Counted from the stretch's first letter, positions 24,933 through 32,772 are shown. The stretch is 35,387 nucleotides of DNA from Lachnospiraceae bacterium (GCA_017453865.1 JAFTEC010000099.1:1-35387), one strand, 5' to 3'. Notes: generated by a model not told the origin, from the sequence alone. Made by a program: numbers and translations.

Positions 24933-25964
24933 ATGAAAAACAGAAAATACGGAAAGCCCATCGGGAACCTTCTCTCGATAAAAAGTGATTTTTTCGAGCA
25001 TAATGACGAGATGCTGGAAATGTCGGCGAGGCAGGCGGATGCCCTGTTGATCCAGAAAAAAAGAGAGCATTGCAAGATCTGTCACGCGCCCATTGAGGGA
25101 GAGCCACTTTACAGAAGCCAGAGAATGGCATATTATCTCTGCAAAAAATGCGGCCACCTGAACAGTGAAAAAGAGGATACGGATGATTTTGCGAACCGGG
25201 TTTATCTGGAGGACAGCTATGAGAATAACTACTCCGAGGAGGACAGGGCGAGGTATGAAAACCGCTTAAACACCATCTATATCCCAAAGGCGGAATTTCT
25301 GCTGGAGTCACTGGAAAAGGACGGGCTCACAAAGGGCGATATACATCTTCTGGATGACGGTGCGGGAAGCGGCTATTTTGTCGGAGCCCTTAGAAAAAAA
25401 GGAGTGGATGCTTCCGGAATTGAGATATCCGGAGCTCAGGTGGAATTTGCCAACAGTATGAACGGGGAAAAGGTATTGTCACAGGCGGACAGTGCAGATA
25501 TCCCGGGGATCCTGAAAAGCACCGAAGCCAATGTCCTCTCCTTTATCGGTGTTTTCGAGCATATAATAAATCTTGACGAAATACTGGAAGCAATAAAGGA
25601 AAATAAGAACGTGGGCTATGTCTATCTCTCCGTTCCGATGTTTTCAATGAGCTGTGTATTTGAAGCCTCGCATCAGAAGTGTTATAACAGACATGCAGGA
25701 GGCACCCATACCCATCTCTTCTCCGATGAATCTCTGGTCTATATGGCTGAGAGGATGGGCTTTGAAGAGCTTGCAAGCTGGAAATTCGGTTCCGATATGA
25801 TGGACCTCTTCAGGATGCTCTGTGTGAGCCTTGAGCAGAACGGAAATCCCGCTCTTAAGGATTACTTTGCACCGAAATTCCTGAAGATGATAGACGAGCT
25901 GCAGCTTACGGTAGATAAAAATGAATTTGCATCTGAGATCCATCTTATCCTCAAAAGAAAATAG
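24933..25964 (+). CDS. SAM-dependent methyltransferase with N-terminal zinc ribbon
   Basis: The 343 residues have a likely zinc ribbon with Cys47, Cys50, Cys70 and Cys73 (CKIC and CKKC), then a class I methyltransferase core with motif I LLDDGAGSGYFVGAL (~139-153), the acidic SGIEIS (motif II) and LSFIGVFEHIINLDE (~209-223). This layout resembles C-methyltransferases and related enzymes found in sugar or glycan loci, and the C-terminal domain (~225-343) may bind the substrate. Its target could be a nucleotide sugar or the finished glycan. The last 44 bp overlap the next gene. Confidence 0.82.
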   Translation: MKNRKYGKPIGNLLSIKSDFFEHNDEMLEMSARQADALLIQKKREHCKICHAPIEGEPLYRSQRMAYYLCKKCGHLNSEKEDTDDFANRVYLEDSYENNYSEEDRARYENRLNTIYIPKAEFLLESLEKDGLTKGDIHLLDDGAGSGYFVGALRKKGVDASGIEISGAQVEFANSMNGEKVLSQADSADIPGILKSTEANVLSFIGVFEHIINLDEILEAIKENKNVGYVYLSVPMFSMSCVFEASHQKCYNRHAGGTHTHLFSDESLVYMAERMGFEELASWKFGSDMMDLFRMLCVSLEQNGNPALKDYFAPKFLKMIDELQLTVDKNEFASEIHLILKRK

Positions 25965-27570
25965 GGATCTGAACCGGGGCTTTGTTCTCGCGGTATCGCT
26001 TATCACCCTGTTTTTTGCGTGCCTTCCGCTGTTTACGGTAAATTGCATACAGGGGCATGACATAGATTATCATCTTCTCCGCATAGAGGCCCTGAAGACC
26101 GGTATCCTGAACGGGCTGCCCTTTTTGCGGGTAAATATGCTGTTTTTCGGCGGAGAGGGCTACGCGAGCTCCCTATTCTATCCGGACTTTCTTCTCTATA
26201 TCCCTGCCCTCCTCCGCGCAGCGGGGGTGGGAATAAATCTGTCCTTCCATATTTTCGTGGGCTTTTGCATCATAGCGGCATTTGTTTCTATGTATCTCTC
26301 TGTGTATTACATAACGGAAAGAAGCACCTCCGCCCTGATCGCCGCAACAGCCTATACCCTGTGCCAGTATCATATTGATGATATCTATACCAGAGCAGCG
26401 GTTGGGGAGTATACCGCCTTTATTTTTCTGCCACTTATTGCCGCAGGACTTTTCGATCTTTCCGAAAGGGACTTTAAGAAGCCCTGGCTTTTAATAGCGG
26501 GAATGTCAGGGGTACTTCTCTGCCATACGCTGAGTACCGTATTCTGCATTATCCTCTGCATATGCTATGTTCTGATACATATAAAAGATCTTATCGGGAA
26601 ACCCGTGAAGCTTTTTATACTTATGGCTGCAGCACTGCTTACCCTTTTACTTACGGCGTTTTACTGGCTTCCCTTCGTGGAACAGATCCGCAGTACGGAA
26701 TTTAAGTATAAGATCGCAAAGTTTGATGTGGGCTATGAGAAGCTCTTGATAAGAGAGATTTTTGAAAATAAGGTTGGAAGGATGGGGATCGCCCTGATCA
26801 TTCTTCTTTTTGCGGCTCTTTTGATAAGACATGCCGGTGACAGGATAGTTCGCTTTGCGGATTTTATGCTGGCTGCCGGTATGATATTTATGCTCTGTAC
26901 CACAGGCTTCTTCCCCTGGAAAAGGCTTGAAAGATACGTGATGAGCGTACAGTTTCCATGGAGACTCTTTATAATGGCCAGTCTACTGTTTTCTGTCGCG
27001 GCGGGGATATATATTGAAAAGGCAGCGGGAGAGAGGAAGAAGCTGGCGGTCATCGCCGTGCTGGCATTAATGACTGTTTCAGCCGTATGCAATATCAACA
27101 GGACCGAGGAAGGATACTATTCCTACTCGGATGACTACTATGATATGACCGAGTACACCTGCACCGTAATAGGAGGGGAATGGCTGCCCCTCACCGTGGA
27201 AAAGAGGGGAAAGCTCGGTAAATTCAGCGGATATGCCTTTGACGATAAGGGAGAGAAGAGGGAGGTCGGGCGCAGAAAGAATACCCTTACCGTGAATGCG
27301 GCCGGATCAGAGTATCTCGATGTTCCCTTTGTATATTATACGGGGTACACCGCCGTGGATGAGAAGGGACAGCGTCTTATCATTGACGGCAGCGGAGACA
27401 ACGGGCGGATCAGGGTATATACATCCGGAGCAGAGTCGGTATATGTGTATTATGCGGGCACTCCGCTGCAGAAAGCCGCGGATATCATATCGCTACTCAC
27501 ATTGATAGTGACAGCAGTACTCGTCATTTTACGAAATAAACATTATTCCGGACGGCGCGAAGGACATTAA
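25921..27570 (+). CDS. Polytopic membrane protein, possible GT-C-type glycosyltransferase
   Basis: The 549 residues contain about ten membrane helices up to residue ~380, an exterior domain of about 120 residues rich in strands and aromatic residues (~390-515), and a last helix (~517-537). The first loop has GHDIDYHLLRIEALKTG and later YTRAAVGEYTAFIFLPLIAAG, a pattern I associate with YfhO-like and PTPS-related membrane proteins of the GT-C superfamily, which use lipid-linked sugars outside the cell. Asp48 and Glu in GEY are candidate catalytic acids (inference). It starts inside the methyltransferase gene and has no clear ribosome site. It ends the cluster. Confidence 0.75.
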   Translation: MNLHLRSILSSKENRDLNRGFVLAVSLITLFFACLPLFTVNCIQGHDIDYHLLRIEALKTGILNGLPFLRVNMLFFGGEGYASSLFYPDFLLYIPALLRAAGVGINLSFHIFVGFCIIAAFVSMYLSVYYITERSTSALIAATAYTLCQYHIDDIYTRAAVGEYTAFIFLPLIAAGLFDLSERDFKKPWLLIAGMSGVLLCHTLSTVFCIILCICYVLIHIKDLIGKPVKLFILMAAALLTLLLTAFYWLPFVEQIRSTEFKYKIAKFDVGYEKLLIREIFENKVGRMGIALIILLFAALLIRHAGDRIVRFADFMLAAGMIFMLCTTGFFPWKRLERYVMSVQFPWRLFIMASLLFSVAAGIYIEKAAGERKKLAVIAVLALMTVSAVCNINRTEEGYYSYSDDYYDMTEYTCTVIGGEWLPLTVEKRGKLGKFSGYAFDDKGEKREVGRRKNTLTVNAAGSEYLDVPFVYYTGYTAVDEKGQRLIIDGSGDNGRIRVYTSGAESVYVYYAGTPLQKAADIISLLTLIVTAVLVILRNKHYSGRREGH

Positions 27571-27610
27571 AAAAGCAGCCCCTCTTCGGAGCTGCTTTCT
27601 TCTTTAATTG
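27571..27610. terminator. Bidirectional intrinsic terminator between the glycan cluster and ferredoxin
   Basis: Arms AAAGCAGC (27572-27579) and GCTGCTTT (27591-27598) form the stem. On the plus strand it is followed by CTTCTTTAATT. On the minus strand the stem is longer and followed by six T, giving a strong terminator for the ferredoxin gene. Confidence 0.9.
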
Positions 27611-27622
27611 ATCAAGATAAAA

Positions 27623-27793
27623 TTATTCAGCCTTGATTGCTCCCGTAGGGCAGGCACCCTCGCAAGCACCGCAGTCAATGCAGGTCCCTGCATCAACAAC
27701 ATACTTGCCGTCACCTTCACTGATAGCACCAACGGGGCAGGTTCCTGCACATGCACCGCAGCTTACACAGGTATCATCAATTACATGAGCCAT
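27623..27793 (-). CDS. 2[4Fe-4S] ferredoxin
   Basis: This 56-residue clostridial-type ferredoxin is an electron carrier for anaerobic redox enzymes. It has two cluster motifs, CVSCGACAGTCPVGAI and CIDCGACEGACPTGAI, each with CxxCxxCxxxCP. A second ATG lies six bases upstream (27799), but AGGAGG is only two bases from that one and eight bases from the ATG at 27793, so the start at 27793 is chosen. It has its own promoter and a strong terminator, so it is probably a highly expressed single gene. Confidence 0.96.
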   Translation of the reverse strand: MAHVIDDTCVSCGACAGTCPVGAISEGDGKYVVDAGTCIDCGACEGACPTGAIKAE

Positions 27794-27833
27794 TTTCATT
27801 TCCTCCTACAAAAAATCTCTTGTTACAATCTGT

Positions 27834-27862
27834 ATTCTAGTATAAAGCGGATATATTTGCAA
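27834..27862 (-). promoter_or_regulatory. Sigma-A-type promoter for ferredoxin
   Basis: On the minus strand TTGCAA (27862-27857) and TAGAAT (27839-27834) are 17 bp apart. An overlapping alternative uses TTAAAT and TATACT, also 17 bp apart. The leader would be about 35-45 nt. Confidence 0.55.
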
Positions 27863-27895
27863 TTTAATCTTTATTAGGTATTTTTAACCCCGATT

Positions 27896-28816
27896 TTAAC
27901 TTACACAACCGATAATCTCACTGATATCCGCGATATGGTTTTCTGACAGAAAATCCGTGATCCCGTTTATTATTTTTATCATAGCGGCAGGATCGTGGAA
28001 ATTGTACATGCCAACGGCCACAGCACGGGCTCCTGCCATCATAAACTCTATCGCATCCTCGGCATTTGTGATACCGCCCATTCCGATAACCGGAATCTTT
28101 ACCGCATGAGAGGCCTCATAGACCATCCTCACCGCCACCGGCCTGATCGCGGGACCCGACAGCCCGCCGGTCTTATTGGCGATGGAGAAGCTTTTCTTAT
28201 AGATATCGATCTTCATTCCGGTGATGGTATTTATAAGTGATATGGCATCGGCACCGCCGGCTTCCGCGGCCTTTGCCATTTCCGCGATACTGGTCACATT
28301 GGGAGAGAGCTTCATTATTATGGGCTTCAGGCTTTTTTTCCTGATCAGCTCCGTTATCCTCTGAAGCTCCTTCGGATCCGTTCCGAAGGCAATGCCGCCC
28401 TTCTTTACATTGGGACAGGACACGTTGATCTCCAGCATATCCACGCGGTCGTCATCCGAGAGCCTTTCCACGACCTGAAGGTATTCATCCTCACTGTGTC
28501 CGCAGACATTCACTATCACATTGGTATTGAATTCAGAAAGGAAGCCCAGATCTCTTTCAGCAAAAACATCAATTCCGGGGTTCTGGAGCCCGATGGCATT
28601 CAGCATACCGGAGGGTGTCTCCGTGATACGCGGTACAGGATTGCCCTCCCAGGGCTCAGGTGCTACGCCTTTTGTGACCACGGCACCCAGGAGGTTCAGA
28701 TCAACAAATTCATAATATTCCATCCCGCTTCCGAAGGTTCCGGAAGCGTTCATTACAGGGTTTTTGAAGTCTACTCCGGCGATATTGACGGTGGTATTTA
28801 TGCCCTCGAGACTCAT
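27896..28816 (-). CDS. pyrD: Dihydroorotate dehydrogenase B, catalytic subunit
   Basis: PyrDB oxidises dihydroorotate to orotate in pyrimidine synthesis and passes electrons to PyrK and NAD+. The 306 residues show NPVMNASGTFGSG (~19-31), the catalytic cysteine Cys134 in EINVSCPNVKKGG, KLSPNVT (~172-178) and IPVIGMGGITNAEDA near residue 240. The type 1B assignment comes from Cys (not Ser) at the active site and from the pyrK gene that overlaps it by 4 bp upstream. No hairpin terminator follows, so some read-through towards ferredoxin is possible. Confidence 0.96.
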   Translation of the reverse strand: MSLEGINTTVNIAGVDFKNPVMNASGTFGSGMEYYEFVDLNLLGAVVTKGVAPEPWEGNPVPRITETPSGMLNAIGLQNPGIDVFAERDLGFLSEFNTNVIVNVCGHSEDEYLQVVERLSDDDRVDMLEINVSCPNVKKGGIAFGTDPKELQRITELIRKKSLKPIIMKLSPNVTSIAEMAKAAEAGGADAISLINTITGMKIDIYKKSFSIANKTGGLSGPAIRPVAVRMVYEASHAVKIPVIGMGGITNAEDAIEFMMAGARAVAVGMYNFHDPAAMIKIINGITDFLSENHIADISEIIGCVS

Positions 28817-29607
28817 AATACCACCTCCTCTGCATTAAAGACCGGACCCTCGGTGCAGACCCGGGCATTGTTTACACGGGAATGGCTGTCCTTTCCGGTG
28901 GTCTTCACAACGCAGCCGAGGCAGGCACCCATACCGCAGGCCATTCTTTCCTCGAGAGAGATAAATGCCGGAATGAAGCTGTCCGCCGCAAAGTCCTTTA
29001 CTGCCTTAAGCATTGGCATCGGGCCGCAGGCGTATATAATGTCAGGCCTCAGATCCCTTTCCTTAATCGCGTCCACAACCGTGCCACGGGTTCCGATACT
29101 GCCGTCATCCGTTGACAGGATAAGATTTACCTCCGATGAAAATTCCTCATTCAGGAAAAGACCGGACTTCATGCTCCTGTATCCAAGGACTGCGGTTATG
29201 CACTCCTTTCCTATTCCGGTCCGGCGAAGAGCCTTTGCAAGCTGAAGAAGGGGCGGGGCACCGATCCCGCCGCCGGTGAGGATTATGCGCTCCTTATCCT
29301 GCGCCGCATCAAGAGGAAAGCCGTTTCCAAGAGGTCCGAGAATATCAAAGGAGTCGCCATTCTCTGCCTGCGACAATTCCTTTGTCCCATATCCAACGGC
29401 GCGGTAGACAAGGCGGATAGTGCCCTTCTCACGGTCAGCCTCACATATGCTTATCGGTCTGCGGAGAAGCCTGGAATCTGACTTTGTGCCTACCATGACG
29501 AACTGCCCGGGATATGCCGTTTCTGCAACGCGGCTTTCAAAGACGGTACTGAAAACCTGATCTGCCAGTCTTTCGGATTTTATTATCCTTGCTTTTTCAT
29601 TTATCAT
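28813..29607 (-). CDS. pyrK: Dihydroorotate dehydrogenase B, electron transfer subunit
   Basis: PyrK carries FAD and a [2Fe-2S] cluster and links PyrDB to NAD+. The 264 residues contain LLRRPISIC (~47-55, FAD site), LTGGGIGAPPLLQLA (~110-124, NAD site), IYACGPMPML (~191-200) and the cluster cysteines 224, 229, 232 and 251 (CGMGACLGC and C). The frame is open further upstream to 29643, but those 12 extra codons fall in the terminator of the preceding gene. I therefore start at 29607. The -10 box lies only six bases before this ATG. Confidence 0.94.
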   Translation of the reverse strand: MINEKARIIKSERLADQVFSTVFESRVAETAYPGQFVMVGTKSDSRLLRRPISICEADREKGTIRLVYRAVGYGTKELSQAENGDSFDILGPLGNGFPLDAAQDKERIILTGGGIGAPPLLQLAKALRRTGIGKECITAVLGYRSMKSGLFLNEEFSSEVNLILSTDDGSIGTRGTVVDAIKERDLRPDIIYACGPMPMLKAVKDFAADSFIPAFISLEERMACGMGACLGCVVKTTGKDSHSRVNNARVCTEGPVFNAEEVVL

Positions 29608-29613
29608 ATCCTT

Positions 29614-29622
29614 ACTATAACA
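29614..29622 (-). promoter_or_regulatory. Extended -10 promoter next to the pyrK start
   Basis: On the minus strand TGTTATAGT (TGn followed by TATAGT) ends six bases before the ATG. There is no good -35 at 16-18 bp. The bases between are AAGGAT. Transcription would begin at or beside the ATG. Confidence 0.45.
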
Positions 29623-29664
29623 GAAAGAAAAGCTGTCCGCCATAGTAGGTGAACAGCTTTTTTC
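29622..29664 (-). terminator. Intrinsic terminator of the gene at 29688-30314
   Basis: On the minus strand AAAAGCTGT (29661-29653) pairs with ACAGCTTTT (29636-29628), followed by CTTTCTG. It separates the sigma-28-like unit from pyrK. Confidence 0.75.
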
Positions 29665-29687
29665 CTTATAGATAAGCGCAATATTTT

Positions 29688-30314
29688 TTATGCCTCGGTT
29701 TTTGTCACATCATTGACCGAATTAGCCCATTCGTCAAATTTCTTGTGTACGGCATCATAGGTCTGCTTGCTGATGTCGGGAAGATCCCGTCCCCATTCGC
29801 CGGTAGCCTGTTTATAGCCCTTGTCGAAGGCATCCAGAAGCTCCTTTGCCTTTGTGGGGTCGTCTCCGGAAAGTGCCTTTGCAAAATCCAATATCCTGTC
29901 GGAGGTCTGCTTTACTCCCCAGTATCCGTCCTCTGAAATATCCTCCTGAGCCTTCTTACGTGCAAGCTCATCAACGGTGTACTCGCCGCTTGCGAGATAC
30001 TTCCATATGGAATCATCACCGCTTGCCATGGAATAAGCCTTGCCCTGGCCGGTCATCATCTTCTGGACGATGCTCTGGAGGTTCTGCATCTGCGCCTCCT
30101 GATCGGCTTTAAGCCTGGCGATAAGCTCGGTATTGGGAGCCTTCTTTCCAACCTGGGCTGTAACTCTCCCGCTGTCTGCGGACTTCTCAAATACCGCACC
30201 TGCCTCTTCGGTCTTTGCTTCTTCCGGGGCATTTCCTTTGGTATTCACGGGGTTAGCCGTATAGTCCTGATAAATCCTGTTTACATCCGTACTTCCAAGT
30301 CCTGCAACACTCAT
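29688..30314 (-). CDS. Protein of unknown function, possibly in the motility regulon
   Basis: I do not recognise this 208-residue protein. It has no signal peptide or membrane helix. The first ~60 residues are low-complexity (Ala, Glu, Thr, Asn), the middle is helical (ELIARLKADQEAQMQNLQSI), and the C-terminal ~90 residues form a more conserved-looking helical domain with DGYWGVKQTSDRILDFAKAL and GEWGRDLPDISKQTYDAV. GAGAGGATGAA precedes the ATG. A sigma-28-like promoter lies 140 bp upstream and a terminator follows, so it is a single-gene unit. Both suggest a flagellum-associated or chemotaxis-timed protein (inference). Confidence 0.8.
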   Translation of the reverse strand: MSVAGLGSTDVNRIYQDYTANPVNTKGNAPEEAKTEEAGAVFEKSADSGRVTAQVGKKAPNTELIARLKADQEAQMQNLQSIVQKMMTGQGKAYSMASGDDSIWKYLASGEYTVDELARKKAQEDISEDGYWGVKQTSDRILDFAKALSGDDPTKAKELLDAFDKGYKQATGEWGRDLPDISKQTYDAVHKKFDEWANSVNDVTKTEA

Positions 30315-30355
30315 TTCATCCTCTCATTTCCGGAAGCAGCCGCGCCCTGCGGCAT
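30311..30355 (-). CDS. Possible 14-codon leader ORF overlapping the next start
   Basis: An ATG at 30355, directly behind AGGAGGT, opens a 14-codon frame (MPQGAAASGNERMK). It stops with a TGA that lies inside the ATGA of the gene starting at 30314. The overlap would couple translation of the two. The spacing of one base between AGGAGG and the ATG is too short for efficient initiation, so this is only a candidate. Confidence 0.25.
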   Translation of the reverse strand: MPQGAAASGNERMK

Positions 30356-30420
30356 ACCTCCTGTACATCCCTGTTTATAGTTGCTAAGTGCTTTGATATC
30401 CTTATCAAAAAATGAGATAC

Positions 30421-30446
30421 AGACAAAACGGGATAATCCCGCTGTC
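30421..30446 (-). other. Hairpin at the 5' end of the leader RNA
   Basis: Just downstream of the sigma-28-like promoter, GACA...CGGGA-TTA-TCCCG...TGTC can fold on the minus strand, with a small asymmetric bulge. It would sit near the first bases of a ~130-nt leader. It may protect the 5' end; a T-run is partly present, so weak attenuation is also possible. Confidence 0.4.
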
Positions 30447-30453
30447 ACTCATT

Positions 30454-30481
30454 ATATCGGTTCTATCACCCGGTCTCTTTA
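30454..30481 (-). promoter_or_regulatory. Sigma-28 (SigD/FliA)-like promoter
   Basis: On the minus strand TAAA (30481-30478) is followed after 16 bp by ACCGATAT (30461-30454). The flagellar sigma-28 consensus is TAAA-N15-GCCGATAA, so the -10 core CCGATAT matches well and the spacing is one base longer. It drives the unknown gene at 29688-30314. Confidence 0.6.
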
Positions 30482-30511
30482 GGGCAGATTCCCGAAAAGA
30501 CAGGATTGTAC

Positions 30512-32020
30512 TTAATTTTGAACAAAATCCTCCAAGGGAGAGAGGTCTATACCGGAAGCCTTCTTAAGTACATTGAGCAGCGCCGCCGCCATTACCTTAT
30601 TCCCTCCTCTGCTTTCACTTTCCAGATTCAGGGGCATAATGGGTTCATGCAGCGATTTCCTCAAGAGGAACCAGCCTGCCCCGTGGGACTCATCCGTATT
30701 TATCCTCACGCCCTCATAGTTTTCCTTTTCAAGGCTCCAGCCTTCTGTGCTTCCGGCACCCTCCGAAAGGAGAGTGAGGATACGGTCACCGTTTTCCTGC
30801 ACATCCTTCGCCGTTACGGGGAACCTGATCTCAGCGCTTTCCAGAGGCTCCTTTAAGCCGCTTATCATATCATTTATGTTTTTTCCTTTTCCAAGCTCGG
30901 TCAGAAGCTTCACCATAAGATAAGCTCCGTCGTCCAGGAAGTAGTTTTCCTTCAGGGCTCCGTGGCCGCTGGTCTCTATGGCAAGATGGCTTTCGATTCC
31001 TTCGTTATTAAGCCTTATGGATTCGTTTATCACATTTCTGTAGCCGCGCTTAAAGCGCTTGTGGACACCGCCCTTCTCACGGATAAAGGCCGAAAGACCG
31101 TCACTGGTAATGGAATCGGTAACGATGGTGGTCCCGGGATGCTCATTTATCACAATGGCGGAGAGCACCGCGATAAGGTCGTTTCTCGTAAGGGCACGTC
31201 CGTCCGGAAGAACGGCTCCGGCCCGGTCCACATCCGTATCAAAGATTATCCCGAGATCAGCCTGCGAGGCAATGGTTGCTTCCCTTATGGCTTCCGCAGC
31301 TTCCTTATTTTCGGGATTGGGGATGTGGTTCGGGAATCTTCCGTCCGGATCGAGATATCTGCTTCCATCCGTATCCGCTCCGAGCTCCTTTAATACTCTG
31401 TCAACGAAAAAGCCTCCGGCGCCGTTCCCGGCATCAACTATGATATGGCGGCCTTTAAGGGGATGCTCATAGTCCGCGGAATTTACCCCTGCGCAAATCT
31501 TTTCCCTGAGATATGCGCAGTACGTATCCATAAAATCCGATCCTTCGGGAACAGTTCCGGCTTTCCCGATCTGCCTTTCGGGTGCGGTCTCTGTGAGAAC
31601 GACGATATCCTCTTTTTCCAGACCACCCTTCGGTGAGAAGAATTTTAAGCCGTTCCTGTGATAAGGAAGGTGGCTCGCGGTTATCATAATGCTGCCGTCA
31701 AAGGGCTCGTCGCCTAAGACCGTGGACATAAAGCAGGCAGGGGTACTGGCAAGTCCGAGATCAAAAGGAAGAGCGCCTTCCGATGCCAGGCCGTCAAATA
31801 CGGACCTCTGAAGCTCGGGTCCCGTGAGTCGGGAGTCTCTGCCCACCGCTATCCTTAAGGGCCGCTTGTCAGTCCGTTTCCCGAGCCACAAAGCAAAGGC
31901 CGCAGCCAGATGGGACACGGCCTCAGCTGTCAGGTTTACGGCCTCATTCCATTCGTTTTCCATTGCAATGCCCCTGATATCACTGCCATTACGTAATTTA
32001 GCATAATCTTCGATATTCAT
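30512..32020 (-). CDS. Phosphohexomutase (phosphomannomutase/phosphoglucomutase family)
   Basis: Members of this alpha-D-phosphohexomutase family interconvert sugar 1- and 6-phosphates for nucleotide-sugar synthesis. The 502 residues have the active serine Ser116 in ITASHLPYHRNGLKFF, the metal-binding DTDVDR at 261-266, the sugar-binding ETSGHGAL at 349-356 and a C-terminal phosphate-binding domain. TASHLP in place of TASHNP marks a less studied subgroup, so mannose, glucose or glucosamine specificity is open. It overlaps plsC by 4 bp (ATGA) and has GAGGGGG upstream. Confidence 0.88.
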   Translation of the reverse strand: MNIEDYAKLRNGSDIRGIAMENEWNEAVNLTAEAVSHLAAAFALWLGKRTDKRPLRIAVGRDSRLTGPELQRSVFDGLASEGALPFDLGLASTPACFMSTVLGDEPFDGSIMITASHLPYHRNGLKFFSPKGGLEKEDIVVLTETAPERQIGKAGTVPEGSDFMDTYCAYLREKICAGVNSADYEHPLKGRHIIVDAGNGAGGFFVDRVLKELGADTDGSRYLDPDGRFPNHIPNPENKEAAEAIREATIASQADLGIIFDTDVDRAGAVLPDGRALTRNDLIAVLSAIVINEHPGTTIVTDSITSDGLSAFIREKGGVHKRFKRGYRNVINESIRLNNEGIESHLAIETSGHGALKENYFLDDGAYLMVKLLTELGKGKNINDMISGLKEPLESAEIRFPVTAKDVQENGDRILTLLSEGAGSTEGWSLEKENYEGVRINTDESHGAGWFLLRKSLHEPIMPLNLESESRGGNKVMAAALLNVLKKASGIDLSPLEDFVQN

Positions 32021-32772
32021 TGTTCCCCCTCTCTCATTAACTCCTTATGTTCTTTAAGCTTCTCCTGAATGATCCCCTGCACCTTATGGGCCAGCGCTCT
32101 TTTCTCTTCCTTTGGAAGCTCCTTCGGGAAGATGGGATCACAGTATTCTATGATCACATGGGAAGCCATGACTCTTGGGAAATGCGCTTCCAGGATCTCG
32201 TGTGTATTTGATATGGCAACAGGGACAACAGGACAGCCGCTTTTTTCCGCGATCTTTAAGCTGCCCTCGTGGAAAGGAAGGAGCGAGCCCTCTTCCCCGT
32301 CGTTTCTGGTTCCCTCCGGGAATATAAAGTAGGAGATCTGCTCCTCCTTTACCTTTTTTATGCAGGACATGATGATCTCCAGCCCCTGACGTATATCCTT
32401 TCTGTCCAGGAATTCACATCTGATGTTTATCATCCACCAGTTTAGAAGGGGCACCTTCTTTAATTCCTTCTTAGCGATATAGCCTGTGGGTCGGAATACC
32501 CTGGAGCCGGTTGCCACTATGTCAAAATAGCTCCTGTGATTTCCGACGTAGAGGACAGGCTCATCCCGGGGTATCTTTTCTTCACCGATAAGTGTGAGCT
32601 TCGTTCCCGCCAGGAATAAAAGGATCTTGAAAGCATATTTGATGATATACATTGATGCTGTATCCTTAGCCCTCCGGTTAAAAAGACCGACAAGGAAAAG
32701 AATAAGAGCCACGGGTATCATAATTATCAGGAACAGCACCACAAAGGTGATACAGAGGAGAATTCTTATCAT
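32017..32772 (-). CDS. plsC: 1-acyl-sn-glycerol-3-phosphate acyltransferase
   Basis: PlsC makes phosphatidic acid from lysophosphatidic acid at the membrane. The 251 residues have an N-terminal membrane region (~4-30), the catalytic HX4D box NHRSYFD (78-84, His79 and Asp84), the glycerol-phosphate binding FPEGTRN (151-157) and PVVPVAI. It overlaps pyrC by one base (TGATG), so it is co-transcribed with pyrC and the phosphohexomutase. The family also contains lysophospholipid acyltransferases with other head groups. Confidence 0.92.
   Translation of the reverse strand: MIRILLCITFVVLFLIIMIPVALILFLVGLFNRRAKDTASMYIIKYAFKILLFLAGTKLTLIGEEKIPRDEPVLYVGNHRSYFDIVATGSRVFRPTGYIAKKELKKVPLLNWWMINIRCEFLDRKDIRQGLEIIMSCIKKVKEEQISYFIFPEGTRNDGEEGSLLPFHEGSLKIAEKSGCPVVPVAISNTHEILEAHFPRVMASHVIIEYCDPIFPKELPKEEKRALAHKVQGIIQEKLKEHKELMREGEQ

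Noticed and set aside
27794-27799. First ATG of the ferredoxin frame
   Set aside because: The ribosome site is only two bases away from it but eight bases from the second ATG, and MAHVI is the usual ferredoxin N-terminus.
29608-29643. Longer pyrK start adding 12 residues
   Set aside because: These codons form the terminator stem and the -10 box of other elements, and no ribosome site precedes the upstream ATG.
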